A stretch of 64,000 nucleotides of DNA from Qipengyuania sp. S6317L1 (GCF_023015615.1 NZ_JALKAJ010000002.1:1006501-1070500), one strand, 5' to 3'; numbered from the stretch's first letter, positions 45,561 through 55,585 are shown. Notes: a model not told the origin generated them from the sequence alone. Numbers and translations: made by a program.

Positions 45561-45650
45561 GCGCCTAGCCCGATGCGCCGGTCAGGCCAAGTGTTTTGGC
45601 AATGGCAGCGCGGTTTGACTAACGGCGCTCAAGCACGCACAGAAGAGACC

Positions 45651-46382
45651 ATGAACGCGGTTTTGACAGCGCTAGGGAAAGGTCTTGCTCAGCTTGGCGA
45701 CAAGGTGGTGGCGCGGTTGCTGGTGAAGACAGCCTTGATCACCCTTCTGGTATTCCTCGTGCTGGGCGCGGGCGCCTATTTTGCCCTCACAGCGGGTTTT
45801 GCAACGAGCGGGATCGAAGCGTCGGGTCTGGCAGGGGCTGTGGCCGCTGTGCTTGTGACAGGGCTCGCCTTCTGGTTCCTGTTTCGCGTCGTCGCCTTGG
45901 CGGTGCTGCAATTCTTCGCCGATGAAATTGTCATCGCCGTCGAAGAGCGGCACTATCCGCAAGCTGCTCGAACCGCGCGAAAGCTTCCCTTTCGCCGTGA
46001 TCTTGCCAATTCGCTAAACGGAGCAGGGCGTGCGCTCCTTTACAATGCGCTCGCCGCGCCCTTCGCGCTGGTTCTGGTGTTCACCGCGATTGGCCCGGCG
46101 ATCGTGTTCCTGATCGTCAATGCGATCCTGTTGGGACGCGAGCTCACCGATATGGCCTGGCTCAGGCATTGCGGCGAACCGCCCGATTTCAAGCCAGCAC
46201 CAAACCCCGTTCCCAAGGTCCAGCGCGTGATGCTGGGCGCAGTTATCGCCGCAATTATGGTCGTCCCGCTTGCCAATTTTCTGGGCGCTATCCTAGGAGC
46301 AGCGGCAGGAACCCATCTCGTGCACCGGTCCATTCAAAATGGTGCACGGCGAGAAACTGCGGAGACGATGCACAATGCGTAA
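45651..46382 (+). CDS. EI24 / CysZ-like integral membrane protein
   Basis: A 243-residue membrane protein with four to five hydrophobic helices. The layout of the helical hairpin FALVLVFTAIGPAIVFLIVNAILLGRELTDMAW and the preceding FRRDLANSLNGAGRALLYN segment match the EI24/CysZ family. CysZ proteins import sulfate, but the EI24-like branch in alphaproteobacteria has no assigned substrate. The ATG at 45651 follows AGAAGAGACC. Its TAA overlaps the next start by 8 nt. Confidence 0.85.
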   Translation: MNAVLTALGKGLAQLGDKVVARLLVKTALITLLVFLVLGAGAYFALTAGFATSGIEASGLAGAVAAVLVTGLAFWFLFRVVALAVLQFFADEIVIAVEERHYPQAARTARKLPFRRDLANSLNGAGRALLYNALAAPFALVLVFTAIGPAIVFLIVNAILLGRELTDMAWLRHCGEPPDFKPAPNPVPKVQRVMLGAVIAAIMVVPLANFLGAILGAAAGTHLVHRSIQNGARRETAETMHNA

Positions 46383-46788
46383 AGGCTTAGGCTTGCTTGC
46401 CCTTGGCGCGGTGTGTGTCTCGGCGTGCAGCTCTGGCGCTGCCCCGCGCACAATATCGACAAACCCGACGTCTGCTGCCGGACCATCTGCCGGCACGTTT
46501 CGCGCGCCTGTCGTGCAGAACGAACGTGGCCTTGAAAGCGTCATCGGCCAAGGGGCAAATGCCCTTACACAGCGGTTTGGCGAGGCCCGGCTTGATCTGT
46601 CGGAAGGCGACGCGCGCAAGCTTCAATTTTCATCGAACGAATGCGTGCTCGACGTCTTCCTTTATCCCTTGCGCGACAACGCTACGCCCGTTGCAACCCA
46701 TATCGAAGCGCGCCAACGGGTCGGGGGCGCTTCGACCGATCGTGCAAAGTGTATCGAGCAGGTCGAGCGCACCGGTCGTGACCGCTAA
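46375..46788 (+). CDS. Small lipoprotein
   Basis: A 137-residue lipoprotein. The lipobox VSAC ends a short signal peptide near residue 18. The mature part has an ERGLESVIGQGANALTQRFGEARLDLSEGDARKLQF segment, CVLDVFLYPL and a second cysteine near the C-terminus (KCIEQV), so a disulfide is likely. GGAG lies upstream of the ATG, within the EI24-like gene. I recognise the general type (small alphaproteobacterial outer-membrane lipoprotein) but not a function. Confidence 0.75.
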   Translation: MRKGLGLLALGAVCVSACSSGAAPRTISTNPTSAAGPSAGTFRAPVVQNERGLESVIGQGANALTQRFGEARLDLSEGDARKLQFSSNECVLDVFLYPLRDNATPVATHIEARQRVGGASTDRAKCIEQVERTGRDR

Positions 46789-46859
46789 ATCGGGTTGGTA
46801 ACCTCGTTTTAAGCACATTGTGCGAATGCTGATCCCCGTATCAAAGGGGTAATTCCACA

Positions 46860-47804
46860 ATGACGACGCATTTCACCGAGCTTGCCCAATCCGCAGCCGC
46901 CGACGGGAAGGTCAGTTCCGAAGAGGTCCTCGCACTTCGCCGACAGGGTTGGGGCGACGGGATCATCGTGCGCGAAGAGGCAGAGGCGCTGTTCGCCCTC
47001 AACAACGCGCTTGATGAACGCGGTGAGGAATGGTGCGACTTCTTCGTCGAGGCGATTGGCGAGTATGTTCTCAACGGAACCGAGCCAAAGCGCATGTGCG
47101 ACGAAACAGAGGCGCGCTGGCTGATCGAACAGATCGACCATGACGGCGTCATGGAAAGCTTGGTCGAGCTTGAGACACTTGTGCGCATCATCGAGCGCGC
47201 GGAAAACGTACCGAGCCTTCTCAAAGACTATGTCATCGAACAGGTCGAAAAAGAGGTTCTGACAGGCACAGGCCCCACGCGCTGCGGCGGTGAGCTGAGC
47301 GATGCGCATATCACCGAAGCAGAAGCGAAGATCCTGCGCCGTGTGATTTTTGCAGCCGGCGGATATGGCCCCGCAGCCGTCAGCCGGTTCGAGGCGGAAA
47401 TGCTATTCCGCCTTAAAGATGCGACCACGGCAGAGCGCAATGCGGCCGAATGGGACGAAGTGTTCCTCGATGGGGTGAGCAATTACCTTAAGGGATTTGC
47501 GCTCCAGAACGCCCAGCTTGACCATGGCCGCGCCAAGGAGCTTGAGGCGTTTGTCGCTGATAATCAGGCCAATGTCGGGCGTTTCATGGGCCGGGTATTC
47601 AAGGAAGTTCCGCAAGCCGCCAACCACTTTGGCAAGGTGTTCGGCAAAAAACAGGACGCTGGACCGAGCTTCGAAGAGCAGGCCGCAGAAGGCGAAGCGA
47701 TCACCGATTACGAGCAGCAATGGCTCGATACCATGATTGAGGCCGATGGCGAGATCGACGATCTCGAGCGCCGCCTGCTCGCGCGGATTATCGAGGAAGG
47801 CTGA
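46860..47804 (+). CDS. Acidic helical-repeat protein, TerB-like
   Basis: A 314-residue acidic cytoplasmic protein. Two halves of about 130 residues share a pattern: VSSEEVLALRR..G......REEAEALFALNNAL...G.EW..FFVEAIGEYVL in the first and ITEAEAKILRRVIF......RFEAEMLFRLKDAT....AEWDEVFLDGVSNYL in the second. A third short unit (ITDYEQQWLDTMIEADGEIDDLERRLL) ends it. The DGxISxxE-type acidic turns resemble TerB-like or EF-hand-like helical domains. No enzyme motif is seen. It follows the small lipoprotein by 71 nt on the same strand. Confidence 0.7.
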   Translation: MTTHFTELAQSAAADGKVSSEEVLALRRQGWGDGIIVREEAEALFALNNALDERGEEWCDFFVEAIGEYVLNGTEPKRMCDETEARWLIEQIDHDGVMESLVELETLVRIIERAENVPSLLKDYVIEQVEKEVLTGTGPTRCGGELSDAHITEAEAKILRRVIFAAGGYGPAAVSRFEAEMLFRLKDATTAERNAAEWDEVFLDGVSNYLKGFALQNAQLDHGRAKELEAFVADNQANVGRFMGRVFKEVPQAANHFGKVFGKKQDAGPSFEEQAAEGEAITDYEQQWLDTMIEADGEIDDLERRLLARIIEEG

Positions 47805-47839
47805 AGCCTTCTTTTCTCAAAGGCTGAACGTGCAGGCCA

Positions 47840-48202
47840 TCAAACCATAAAGCTTTCGCCGCACCCGCAGGCGCCCTTGGCGTTGGGGTTCTCGAAGGTG
47901 AAGCCAGCAGTGAAATCGTCCTCGACCCAGTCCATGATCGAACCGACGAGGTAGAGCACGCTCCCCCCGTCGATGTAGAATGTGCCGCCCGGTGTCTCGA
48001 TCTTCTCATCGAACTTGGCTTCTTCGGTGACGTAATCGACCGAATAGGCAAGCCCCGAACAACCACGGCGAGGGGTCGAAAGCTTGACCCCGATTGCATC
48101 TTCGGGCGCTTGGCTCATCAAATGCGCAATGCGATCTTCCGCACCCTTGGTCAGGGTGACTGCGGCCGGCATTTTGCGTGTTTTTGCAGTTGTTTCGACC
48201 AT
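47840..48202 (-). CDS. sufA: Iron-sulfur assembly scaffold/carrier, SufA/ErpA type
   Basis: A 120-residue A-type Fe-S carrier. The three conserved cysteines are in RRGCSGLAYSVDYV and near the C-terminus in GACGCGESF. These bind a cluster received from SufBCD for delivery to apoproteins. The ATG at 48202 overlaps the sufT stop (TGATG); a longer reading to 48256 has no family sequence. It is the last gene of the suf operon. Confidence 0.93.
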   Translation of the reverse strand: MVETTAKTRKMPAAVTLTKGAEDRIAHLMSQAPEDAIGVKLSTPRRGCSGLAYSVDYVTEEAKFDEKIETPGGTFYIDGGSVLYLVGSIMDWVEDDFTAGFTFENPNAKGACGCGESFMV

Positions 48203-48672
48203 CACAGCATCCCCAATTCGAGCCGCGCTTCGTCTGACATCTTTTCCGGGCTCCACGGCGGATCCCAGACCAGATCAACTTCGGCATCGCGAATGCCCGG
48301 CACGGATGAGGCGCGCAGTTCAACCTCGCCCGGCATCGTTTCGGCCACGGGGCAATGCGGCGTGGTCAGCGTCATGGTGATGGTCGCATCACATTCGTCA
48401 TCGACTTCGACACCATAGATGAGGCCCAGATCGTAGATATTGACCGGGATCTCAGGGTCATAAATTTCCTTGAGCGCATCGATGACTGCCTGCTGCAAAT
48501 CTCCGCCCGCACCGGTCGCGGTTTCCGCGGGCTTCTGATGAAGAAACCCTTCCAGATAGTCGCGCGTGCGCGGCGTTTCGGCAGCAGCTTCTGTAGTCGC
48601 CTCATCCGGGTCGATGGCGTCCTCCACCCGTGCGCGTGGCGGCTTTGTGGATGCGTCGTTTGGCGTGGTCAT
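48202..48672 (-). CDS. sufT: SUF-associated DUF59 protein
   Basis: A 156-residue protein. The first 65 residues are acidic and low complexity. The MIP18/DUF59 domain follows, with LKEIYDPEIPVNIYDLGLIYGVEV, the TLTTPHCPVAE cysteine motif and VDLVWDPPWSPEKMS. This matches the SufT-type Fe-S maturation factors that lie in many alphaproteobacterial suf operons. The ATG at 48672 lies 1 nt after the sufS stop. Confidence 0.9.
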   Translation of the reverse strand: MTTPNDASTKPPRARVEDAIDPDEATTEAAAETPRTRDYLEGFLHQKPAETATGAGGDLQQAVIDALKEIYDPEIPVNIYDLGLIYGVEVDDECDATITMTLTTPHCPVAETMPGEVELRASSVPGIRDAEVDLVWDPPWSPEKMSDEARLELGML

Positions 48673-48673
48673 A

Positions 48674-49915
48674 CTATATGCCTTTTCCAAAGATCTTGCG
48701 GGTGCGGGCAATGCCGTCGAGCAGCGCGGTGACGTCGTCTTCAGTCGAATACAGACCAAAGCTCGCCCGCGCGGTGGCTGGCACGCCGAGATAGTCCATC
48801 AACGGCTGGGCGCAATGGTGTCCGGCGCGAATGGCAACGTTCGCTTCATCGAGGATTGTGCCCAGATCATGCGGGTGGATGTCGTCGATGGTGAAACTGA
48901 CGATGCCTGCGCTGTCCGCCGGGCCATAAACGGTCACGTCATTCATCGCAGTGAGTTCACGGCGAAGGCGCTCGACAAGTTGGCTTTCCGCCTGGTGCAT
49001 CGCACCGAGTCCGACCTCGGCAACGTAATCGGCTGCGGCTGCAAAGGCGATCGCCTCGGTGATAGCAGGGGTGCCCGCCTCAAAGCGCTGGACGCCTGAA
49101 CCATAGGTCGTGCCCTCGAAGGTCACGCGGTCGATCATTGCGCCGCCGCCTTCCCATGCGGGCATATCGGCGAGGATCTCAGCGCGCGCCCAAAGTGCTC
49201 CGATGCCGGTGGGGCCATAAAGCTTGTGGGCGGAAAATACGTAGAAGTCGCAAGTCAAAGCCGACACATCAACCGGCATATGCGCCACCGCCTGACACCC
49301 GTCGAGAAGCAATTTTGCGCCGACCTTGTGCGCCATATCGGCTGCACGCTTGGCATCGAGGACGCTGCCCAAGACGTTGGATACGTGGGCAAGAGCAACG
49401 ATCTTGTGCTGCTCCGTCAGCATGGCCTCGGCAGCATCCAGATCGATTCTGTGGTCATCGGTGATCGGAACCACATCGATATGCGCGCCCACCTCTTGCG
49501 CCAACATCTGCCACGGCACGATATTGGAGTGGTGCTCCAATTGCGAGAGCAGAATGCGGTCGCCGGACTTGATGTTTGCCCGGCCCCAAGTCTTGGCAAC
49601 CAAGTTGATCGCCTCGGTCGCGCCGCGGGTGAACACAAGCTCGTCTTCGTTGCCGCCAATGAGTGCAGCGACACGCCGACGCGCGGCTTCATAAGCCATC
49701 GTCATATCGGCTGAGCGTGAATAGACGCCGCGGTGCACGGTGGCGTAATCCTCGCCGAGCGCGCGCGACATCGCTTCAATGACCTGGCGAGGCTTTTGCG
49801 CGGTCGCAGCGGTATCGAGATAATGCCAAGGCCTTCCATCAGCCGTCACGAGGCCGGGGAAATCAGCGCGCAAATCGCGGTTCAAGCCAGTATCAAGGGA
49901 TGCAGGAGCGTTCAC
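48674..49915 (-). CDS. sufS: Cysteine desulfurase SufS
   Basis: A 413-residue PLP enzyme of the group II desulfurases. The N-terminus has LDTAATAQKPRQVIEAM. The PLP-binding Lys is in FSAHKLYGPTGIG, other PLP contacts are in RGATEAINLVA and LEHHSNIVPWQ, and the persulfide Cys is in RAGHHCAQPLM. It releases sulfur from cysteine for cluster assembly, usually with SufE; no sufE gene is in this window. Its start overlaps the sufD stop (ATGA). Confidence 0.96.
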   Translation of the reverse strand: MNAPASLDTGLNRDLRADFPGLVTADGRPWHYLDTAATAQKPRQVIEAMSRALGEDYATVHRGVYSRSADMTMAYEAARRRVAALIGGNEDELVFTRGATEAINLVAKTWGRANIKSGDRILLSQLEHHSNIVPWQMLAQEVGAHIDVVPITDDHRIDLDAAEAMLTEQHKIVALAHVSNVLGSVLDAKRAADMAHKVGAKLLLDGCQAVAHMPVDVSALTCDFYVFSAHKLYGPTGIGALWARAEILADMPAWEGGGAMIDRVTFEGTTYGSGVQRFEAGTPAITEAIAFAAAADYVAEVGLGAMHQAESQLVERLRRELTAMNDVTVYGPADSAGIVSFTIDDIHPHDLGTILDEANVAIRAGHHCAQPLMDYLGVPATARASFGLYSTEDDVTALLDGIARTRKIFGKGI

Positions 49916-50679
49916 AGCGCAGCATTCTCCAGTGCCTCTAGCGTGGCCGACAGCAACTCTTCGCGCATTTTTTCGTCCTCAAGCTCGACAAAGGCATCGC
50001 CGACAAAAGCCTGAACCAAAAGGCGTTGCGCTTGCTCTTGAGAAAGGCCCCGCGCAGCCATGTAGAAGCGTGCAGCTTCATCCAACTGGCCAACGGTCGC
50101 ACCGTGAGCGCATTTCACATCGTCTGCGAAGATTTCTAGCTGTGGCACGGCATTCGCGCTCGCCCCCGGCTCAAGGAGGAGGCCTTTGAAATCCTGCGCC
50201 GCGTCGGTCTTTTGCGCGTGGCGCGCAACCTTGATTTCGCCAAGGAAGCTGCCGGTCGCCTTGCCCCATTGCACTGCGCGGACCGTCTGGTTGGAGGTCG
50301 CGTTCGGGTGATCGTGCTTGGTGAGGGTCACGAATTCCTGCGTCTTGGCATCGCCGCCAATCGTCACTCCGCCAAATTCAAAATGCGCGCCCTCTTCTAG
50401 CGTCACTTCAAGCTCAACGCGGGCATATTTGCCCCCCGTGATAACCTTGAATGCCTCAAAACATCCGCCCTTGCCGACATGAACGCGCAAACGGTCGACC
50501 ATGCCTTCGCTTGTCGCGCCGGAGCGGTGGACGGTGTATTCGCCGCGCGTTTCGCCAGCGGGCACTTGGAGCGTGCGCCAGTGGCCGATGACGGCAGCGT
50601 TGTTCTCGACCAGAAAGTCTGGATCGGCATAGCGCCATGCTTCATCGCGGCGGGTGGGGAGGGTTACAGCCTCGCTCAT
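49912..50679 (-). CDS. sufD: SufD scaffold subunit
   Basis: A 255-residue protein, short for SufD but with the family core: RVELEVTLEEGAHFEFGGVTIG, a KTDAAQDFKGLLLEPGASANAVPQLEIFADDVKCAHGATVGQLDE block and RGLSQEQAQRLLVQAFV near the C-terminus. SufD pairs with SufB in the SufBC2D scaffold. The N-terminus (TLPTRRDEAWRYADPDFL) is compressed relative to E. coli SufD, as is common in alphaproteobacteria. It overlaps sufC by 4 nt. Confidence 0.93.
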   Translation of the reverse strand: MSEAVTLPTRRDEAWRYADPDFLVENNAAVIGHWRTLQVPAGETRGEYTVHRSGATSEGMVDRLRVHVGKGGCFEAFKVITGGKYARVELEVTLEEGAHFEFGGVTIGGDAKTQEFVTLTKHDHPNATSNQTVRAVQWGKATGSFLGEIKVARHAQKTDAAQDFKGLLLEPGASANAVPQLEIFADDVKCAHGATVGQLDEAARFYMAARGLSQEQAQRLLVQAFVGDAFVELEDEKMREELLSATLEALENAAL

Positions 50680-51440
50680 GCGAGCGCCTCTGCCATGACC
50701 GCGTCGTAGCCTTCATCTTCGAGGCGAAGCGCCAAGTCAGGACCGCCCGTCTGGACGATGCGGCCATCTGCGAGGATGCTCACACGGTCGGGCTTCACCA
50801 CGTCAAGCAGGCGTTGGTAGTGGGTGATGAGGAGCACACCCTTGCCACTATCGCGCATGATCGAGTTGATGCCCTCGCCCACGATGCGCAGCGCATCGAT
50901 GTCGAGGCCGGAATCGGTCTCATCAAGCACGGCGAACTTGGGATCGAGAATGCCCATCTGGACCATCTCAGCGCGTTTCTTCTCACCGCCGGAGAAGCCG
51001 ACATTCACCTGCCGCTTGAGCATTTCCATGTCCATTTTGAGGAGCGCCGCTTTCTCTTTAGCGAGCTTAAGGAACTCACCGCCCGAAAGGGGCTCTTCCC
51101 CGCGATATTTGCGCTGCGCATTCAAGGCTTCGCGCAGGAACTGGACGTTGGAAACACCGGGGATTTCAACCGGATATTGGAAACCGAGGAAGAGGCCTGC
51201 ACCAGCGCGCTCATGCGGGTCGAGATCGAACAGGTCTTCGCCTGCAAACTCGACACTGCCGCTGGTGACGTCATATCCGGGCTTTCCGCCAAGGACATTG
51301 GCGAGCGTCGATTTGCCGGCGCCATTTGGACCCATGATCGCGTGAACTTCGCCTGCCTGAACTTCGAGGCTGAGGCCCTTGAGGATCGGCTTGGGGTCGG
51401 CCTCGCCAACGGTTGCGTGGAGGTCTTTAATCTTCAGCAT
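50676..51440 (-). CDS. sufC: SufC ATPase
   Basis: A 254-residue ABC-type ATPase of the SufBC2D complex. The Walker A motif is GPNGAGKST, the signature motif is FSGGEKKRAEMVQM and Walker B is FAVLDETDSGLD. A Q-loop (LGFQYPVEIPG) and H-loop (LLITHYQRLL) are also present. The start is the ATG at 51440; the frame is open upstream to 51578, but that part overlaps the DUF559 gene and has no family match. It follows the DUF559 gene with a 14-nt overlap. Confidence 0.96.
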   Translation of the reverse strand: MLKIKDLHATVGEADPKPILKGLSLEVQAGEVHAIMGPNGAGKSTLANVLGGKPGYDVTSGSVEFAGEDLFDLDPHERAGAGLFLGFQYPVEIPGVSNVQFLREALNAQRKYRGEEPLSGGEFLKLAKEKAALLKMDMEMLKRQVNVGFSGGEKKRAEMVQMGILDPKFAVLDETDSGLDIDALRIVGEGINSIMRDSGKGVLLITHYQRLLDVVKPDRVSILADGRIVQTGGPDLALRLEDEGYDAVMAEALA

Positions 51441-51957
51441 TATCGGGTTTCCTGCGGTTTGGGCGGGAGTAATCTTGGTTGGGGTTCGCCTCGCGGTGGG
51501 CGCGGGCTGCGTCTTTTCTGTCGCCGATGCGCATACGCATCCCAGCGGTGATGCGCTGGAGCACGGCGTCCATATCATCGAGAATATCGACCGCCTTGAT
51601 GCGCATCACGCGGATGCCCACGCTCTCAAGGCTCTTATCGCGGCGCTTGGCCAGCGTTTCGTCCTGATCCTCTTCATCGATCATGATCGCCATACCGAGG
51701 TTGTGGCAGTTGAAGTCGACAATGGCCGAGCCCACTACGGCAAAGCGTTTGAACGTGTAGCGGCCAAGGTCAGCCTCAGCGAACTTCTTGGCGAGCGCCT
51801 TGTTCGCAGGCGAAGCAAACCGCCGCATCTCACGCGCACGGTCGTGGAGCGCATCGAGACGCTTGTCCGAAATCTTCCACCCGCGGCCCTTTTTGGGGAG
51901 GTCGGGGGCGTCGGCGTCGGAGGTGTCCTTAAGGCCTAGGGTCTTGCGGTCAGTCAT
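51427..51957 (-). CDS. DUF559 (Vsr-like endonuclease fold) protein within the suf operon
   Basis: A 176-residue protein. Residues about 45-150 match DUF559: RRFASPANKALAKKF, GRYTFKRFAVVGSAIVDFNCHNLGMAIMIDEEDQ, AKRRDKSLESVGIRVMRI. The order of Asp (VDF), the acidic IDEED strand and the RDKSLESVGI helix resembles Vsr and other PD-(D/E)xK nucleases. The C-terminal 30 residues are basic and disordered. It overlaps sufC by 14 nt and the preceding small gene by 4 nt, so it is an embedded operon member. Its link to Fe-S assembly is unknown. Confidence 0.8.
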   Translation of the reverse strand: MTDRKTLGLKDTSDADAPDLPKKGRGWKISDKRLDALHDRAREMRRFASPANKALAKKFAEADLGRYTFKRFAVVGSAIVDFNCHNLGMAIMIDEEDQDETLAKRRDKSLESVGIRVMRIKAVDILDDMDAVLQRITAGMRMRIGDRKDAARAHREANPNQDYSRPNRRKPDNAED

Positions 51958-52185
51958 GCGGCTTCTTTCAAAGATGGTAGCTGGGTGCGATCACCGTCAA
52001 ACCGGCGATAGACTGCATGAAGCTCTCGTAGATCGGCCTCCGATAGGCCAGCCTCATTGATACGAAGATAGATGCGGTTTCCTTGACCACGCACCTCTTC
52101 AACACATGAGATTCGCCCAAGCCATTCAAAGTGAGCGCGTTCGTCACCTTCTGACCAATAGATCGTTGATTCAAAGAAGAAGGGG

Positions 52186-52193
<8 letters not shown>
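51954..52193 (-). CDS. Small protein between sufB and DUF559, TTG start
   Basis: A 79-residue protein of unknown family. GGAGGG (52204-52199) is spaced 5 nt from a TTG at 52193, and the gene overlaps the sufB stop by 8 nt. The product has an aromatic N-terminus ([11 protein letters not shown]) and a helical C-terminus with [17 protein letters not shown]. The stop overlaps the DUF559 start by 4 nt. An ATG at 52241 would extend it into sufB but lacks a ribosome-binding site. Confidence 0.65.
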
Positions 52194-53672
<1,479 letters not shown>

Positions 53673-53676
<4 letters not shown>

Positions 53677-54119
53677 ACGGTAAGCTCTTCTTGTGAGTTT
53701 GTTTGAGAGGGCTCGGCTGCGGGTTCCTGGCGAAGGTCCGCAAGCGAGATTTCAGCCAATGCACCGCGCAGCTTGGAATTGATAAGCGGCCAATGCGGTT
53801 TCATGTTGCACCCGGCCTCGTAATCGCAATCACCATGATCGGCGCAAGCCGTGAGCGCAATCGGGCCCTCGACCGCTTCGACGATGTCGGCAACGGTGAT
53901 CGCAGCCGCCGGACGGCCCAATTGCAGGCCGCCGTTCACACCGCGCACCGAGCGCAGCAGATGCGCGCGGGTCAGCTTCGATACGAGCCGCTGCACCGTG
54001 GGCACGGGCAGCCCCGATTCATGCGCCAGTTCAGCCGCACTCACCCGGCCATCCCCGCAATGGGCAGCCGCCTGGCACATCGTGATGATGGCATAATCAG
54101 TGAGGTTGGAGAGACGCAT
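53673..54119 (-). CDS. Rrf2-family regulator of the suf operon
   Basis: A 148-residue Rrf2-type transcription factor. The winged helix covers [21 protein letters not shown] and [37 protein letters not shown]. Three cysteines with close spacing ([13 protein letters not shown]) fit a [2Fe-2S] ligand set, as in IscR/SufR-like sensors. It heads the suf operon and probably represses it when clusters are plentiful. A 19-bp palindrome lies upstream at 54171-54189. Confidence 0.93.
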
Positions 54120-54170
54120 GAGTGAAAAATTTGGCCTTATTGCGAGTGGTTCTTAAATCGGACTGATTCT

Positions 54171-54189
54171 GTCGGATTTGAAATACGAC
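54171..54189 (-). promoter_or_regulatory. 19-bp palindrome upstream of the suf operon
   Basis: GTCGGATTTGAAATACGAC is palindromic except for one pair around a central base. It lies 52 bp before the regulator ATG (minus strand). Related half-sites (TCGGACTGATT, GTCTGATTT) flank it. It is a good candidate operator for the Rrf2-type regulator. Confidence 0.6.
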
Positions 54190-54260
54190 TGACGCGGTCT
54201 GATTTCAAGGGCTAGCAGGTTTGAAATGAGAACCGGCCGCCTCATAAAAGAAGACGCGAT

Positions 54261-54297
54261 AAAAAAGGGGCGGCCTTACCAGGTAAGACCGCCCTTT
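54261..54297 (-). terminator. Intrinsic terminator of the small minus-strand unit
   Basis: Read on the minus strand, AAAGGGCGGTCTTACC pairs with GGTAAGGCCGCCCCTTT with one bulge and one G-U-type mismatch, and a TTTTTT run follows. It ends 22 nt after the stop codon of the 28-codon frame at 54319-54405. No other minus-strand gene lies close enough upstream to need it. Confidence 0.8.
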
Positions 54298-54318
54298 GAA
54301 GTCGAGGAACTCTCTGCA

Positions 54319-54405
54319 TTACTGCGATGAGCCCTTCGGGTCGCGGAAGCGTGATAGCTGATTGTGGCGCTGTTGAATTGTATCGAAGCGACAAGCTGAC
54401 ATCAT
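54319..54405 (-). CDS. Candidate 28-residue small protein
   Basis: A short frame, MMSACRFDTIQQRHNQ..., is preceded by AAAGGAGG (about 14 nt before the first ATG) and followed after 22 nt by a strong terminator. It is basic and polar. The large spacing from the ribosome-binding site weakens the coding case; the unit might instead be a small RNA. It lies in the 387-bp gap between the Rrf2 gene and pyrD. Confidence 0.4.
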   Translation of the reverse strand: MMSACRFDTIQQRHNQLSRFRDPKGSSQ

Positions 54406-54506
54406 TGAATTTTCTGCACGCCTCCTTTTCGGCAGACTGCGGCAATTGGCAAACGCCGTCGGATTGTCCTCGACATCTGAGGCATTTTGGGGCTTAGCGC
54501 CGGGCC

Positions 54507-55574
54507 ATGCTCAATCCGTTCAAGCTGTTCGCCCTTGCACGCCCGGCGATTTTCGCACTCGACCCCGAAACCGGGCACAAACTTGCAATCAAGGCGCTCA
54601 AATCCGTGCCCAACGGCGCGCATCGCCCAGGTAACACGTCCGATCCAAAGCTCGCGGTCGAAGTCGCTGGCCTGAAGTTTCCCAATCCAGTTGGCGTTGC
54701 AGCAGGGTTTGACAAGGACGCTGAAGTGCCGGACGCCCTGCTCTCGCTCGGCTTTGGCTTTACCGAGGTTGGTTCGATTACCCCGCGCCCGCAAGCGGGC
54801 AACCCGCGTCCACGCCTTTTCCGGTTGAGTGAAGATCAGGCCGTCATCAACCGCATGGGCTTCAACAATGCTGGCGCCGATGCTGCACTCAGCCGGCTCA
54901 AGGGAAGAAAGGCTCGCGGCGGTATTGTCGGCATTAACATCGGGGCAAACAAGGATTCTGAAGACCGCATCGCCGACTATGCCCAGATGGCGAGGGTAAT
55001 GACACCTTATGCAAGCTACCTTGCAGTCAATGTCTCCAGCCCCAACACGCCGGGTCTGCGCGCGTTGCAGGACGAGGGTGCTTTGTCAGCCCTGATCGAC
55101 GGGGTGATTGCCGCCCGCGCCGAGGCTTCAGGTGACCATCTGCCGCCGATCTTCCTTAAGGTCGCACCCGATCTGGAACCTGCCGATATCGACGCGATTT
55201 CGCGTATCGCCACCGACAAGCACCTCGGCGCGCTGATCGTCTCGAACACCACCATTTCACGCGATGGGCTGACCTCGCGTCATGCTGGCGAAGTGGGCGG
55301 CCTTTCCGGGCAGCCTCTACGGGCACTGGCGCTTGAGCGTCTGCGCGATTTTCGCAAGGCCACAGGCGGCGAGATCGCGCTCATCGGCGTTGGCGGTATC
55401 GCGACAGCCGAACACGCGTGGGAACGCATTAAAGCTGGCGCTAGCCTCATCCAGCTTTATTCCGCAATGGTTTATCACGGCCCCACTCTGGGCGAGGAGA
55501 TCGCCAAAGGGCTGGCGCAGATTATGGAGCGTGAAGGCGTCTCAAGCATTGCAGAGGCGGTGGGAAGCGAATAG
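54507..55574 (+). CDS. pyrD: Dihydroorotate dehydrogenase (quinone), class 2
   Basis: A 355-residue membrane-associated flavoprotein that oxidises dihydroorotate to orotate in pyrimidine synthesis and passes electrons to quinone. The N-terminal amphipathic helix (MLNPFKLFALARPAIFALDPETGHKLA) is the class 2 membrane-binding extension. FMN contacts are VGVAAGFDKDAE and IGVGGI; the catalytic Ser is in LAVNVSSPNTPGLR. It is the usual length for class 2. It is followed by ggt after 11 nt. Confidence 0.97.
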   Translation: MLNPFKLFALARPAIFALDPETGHKLAIKALKSVPNGAHRPGNTSDPKLAVEVAGLKFPNPVGVAAGFDKDAEVPDALLSLGFGFTEVGSITPRPQAGNPRPRLFRLSEDQAVINRMGFNNAGADAALSRLKGRKARGGIVGINIGANKDSEDRIADYAQMARVMTPYASYLAVNVSSPNTPGLRALQDEGALSALIDGVIAARAEASGDHLPPIFLKVAPDLEPADIDAISRIATDKHLGALIVSNTTISRDGLTSRHAGEVGGLSGQPLRALALERLRDFRKATGGEIALIGVGGIATAEHAWERIKAGASLIQLYSAMVYHGPTLGEEIAKGLAQIMEREGVSSIAEAVGSE

Positions 55575-55585
55575 CTCTTGCGGCC

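Noticed and set aside
44556-45650. Open frame antisense to adenosine kinase, continuous with the EI24-like gene
   Set aside because: The product is non-family sequence; the EI24-like protein starts at 45651 with a membrane helix.
54242-54445. 67-codon minus-strand frame before pyrD
   Set aside because: It runs through the intrinsic terminator and has no ribosome-binding site; the 28-codon frame in the same unit fits better.
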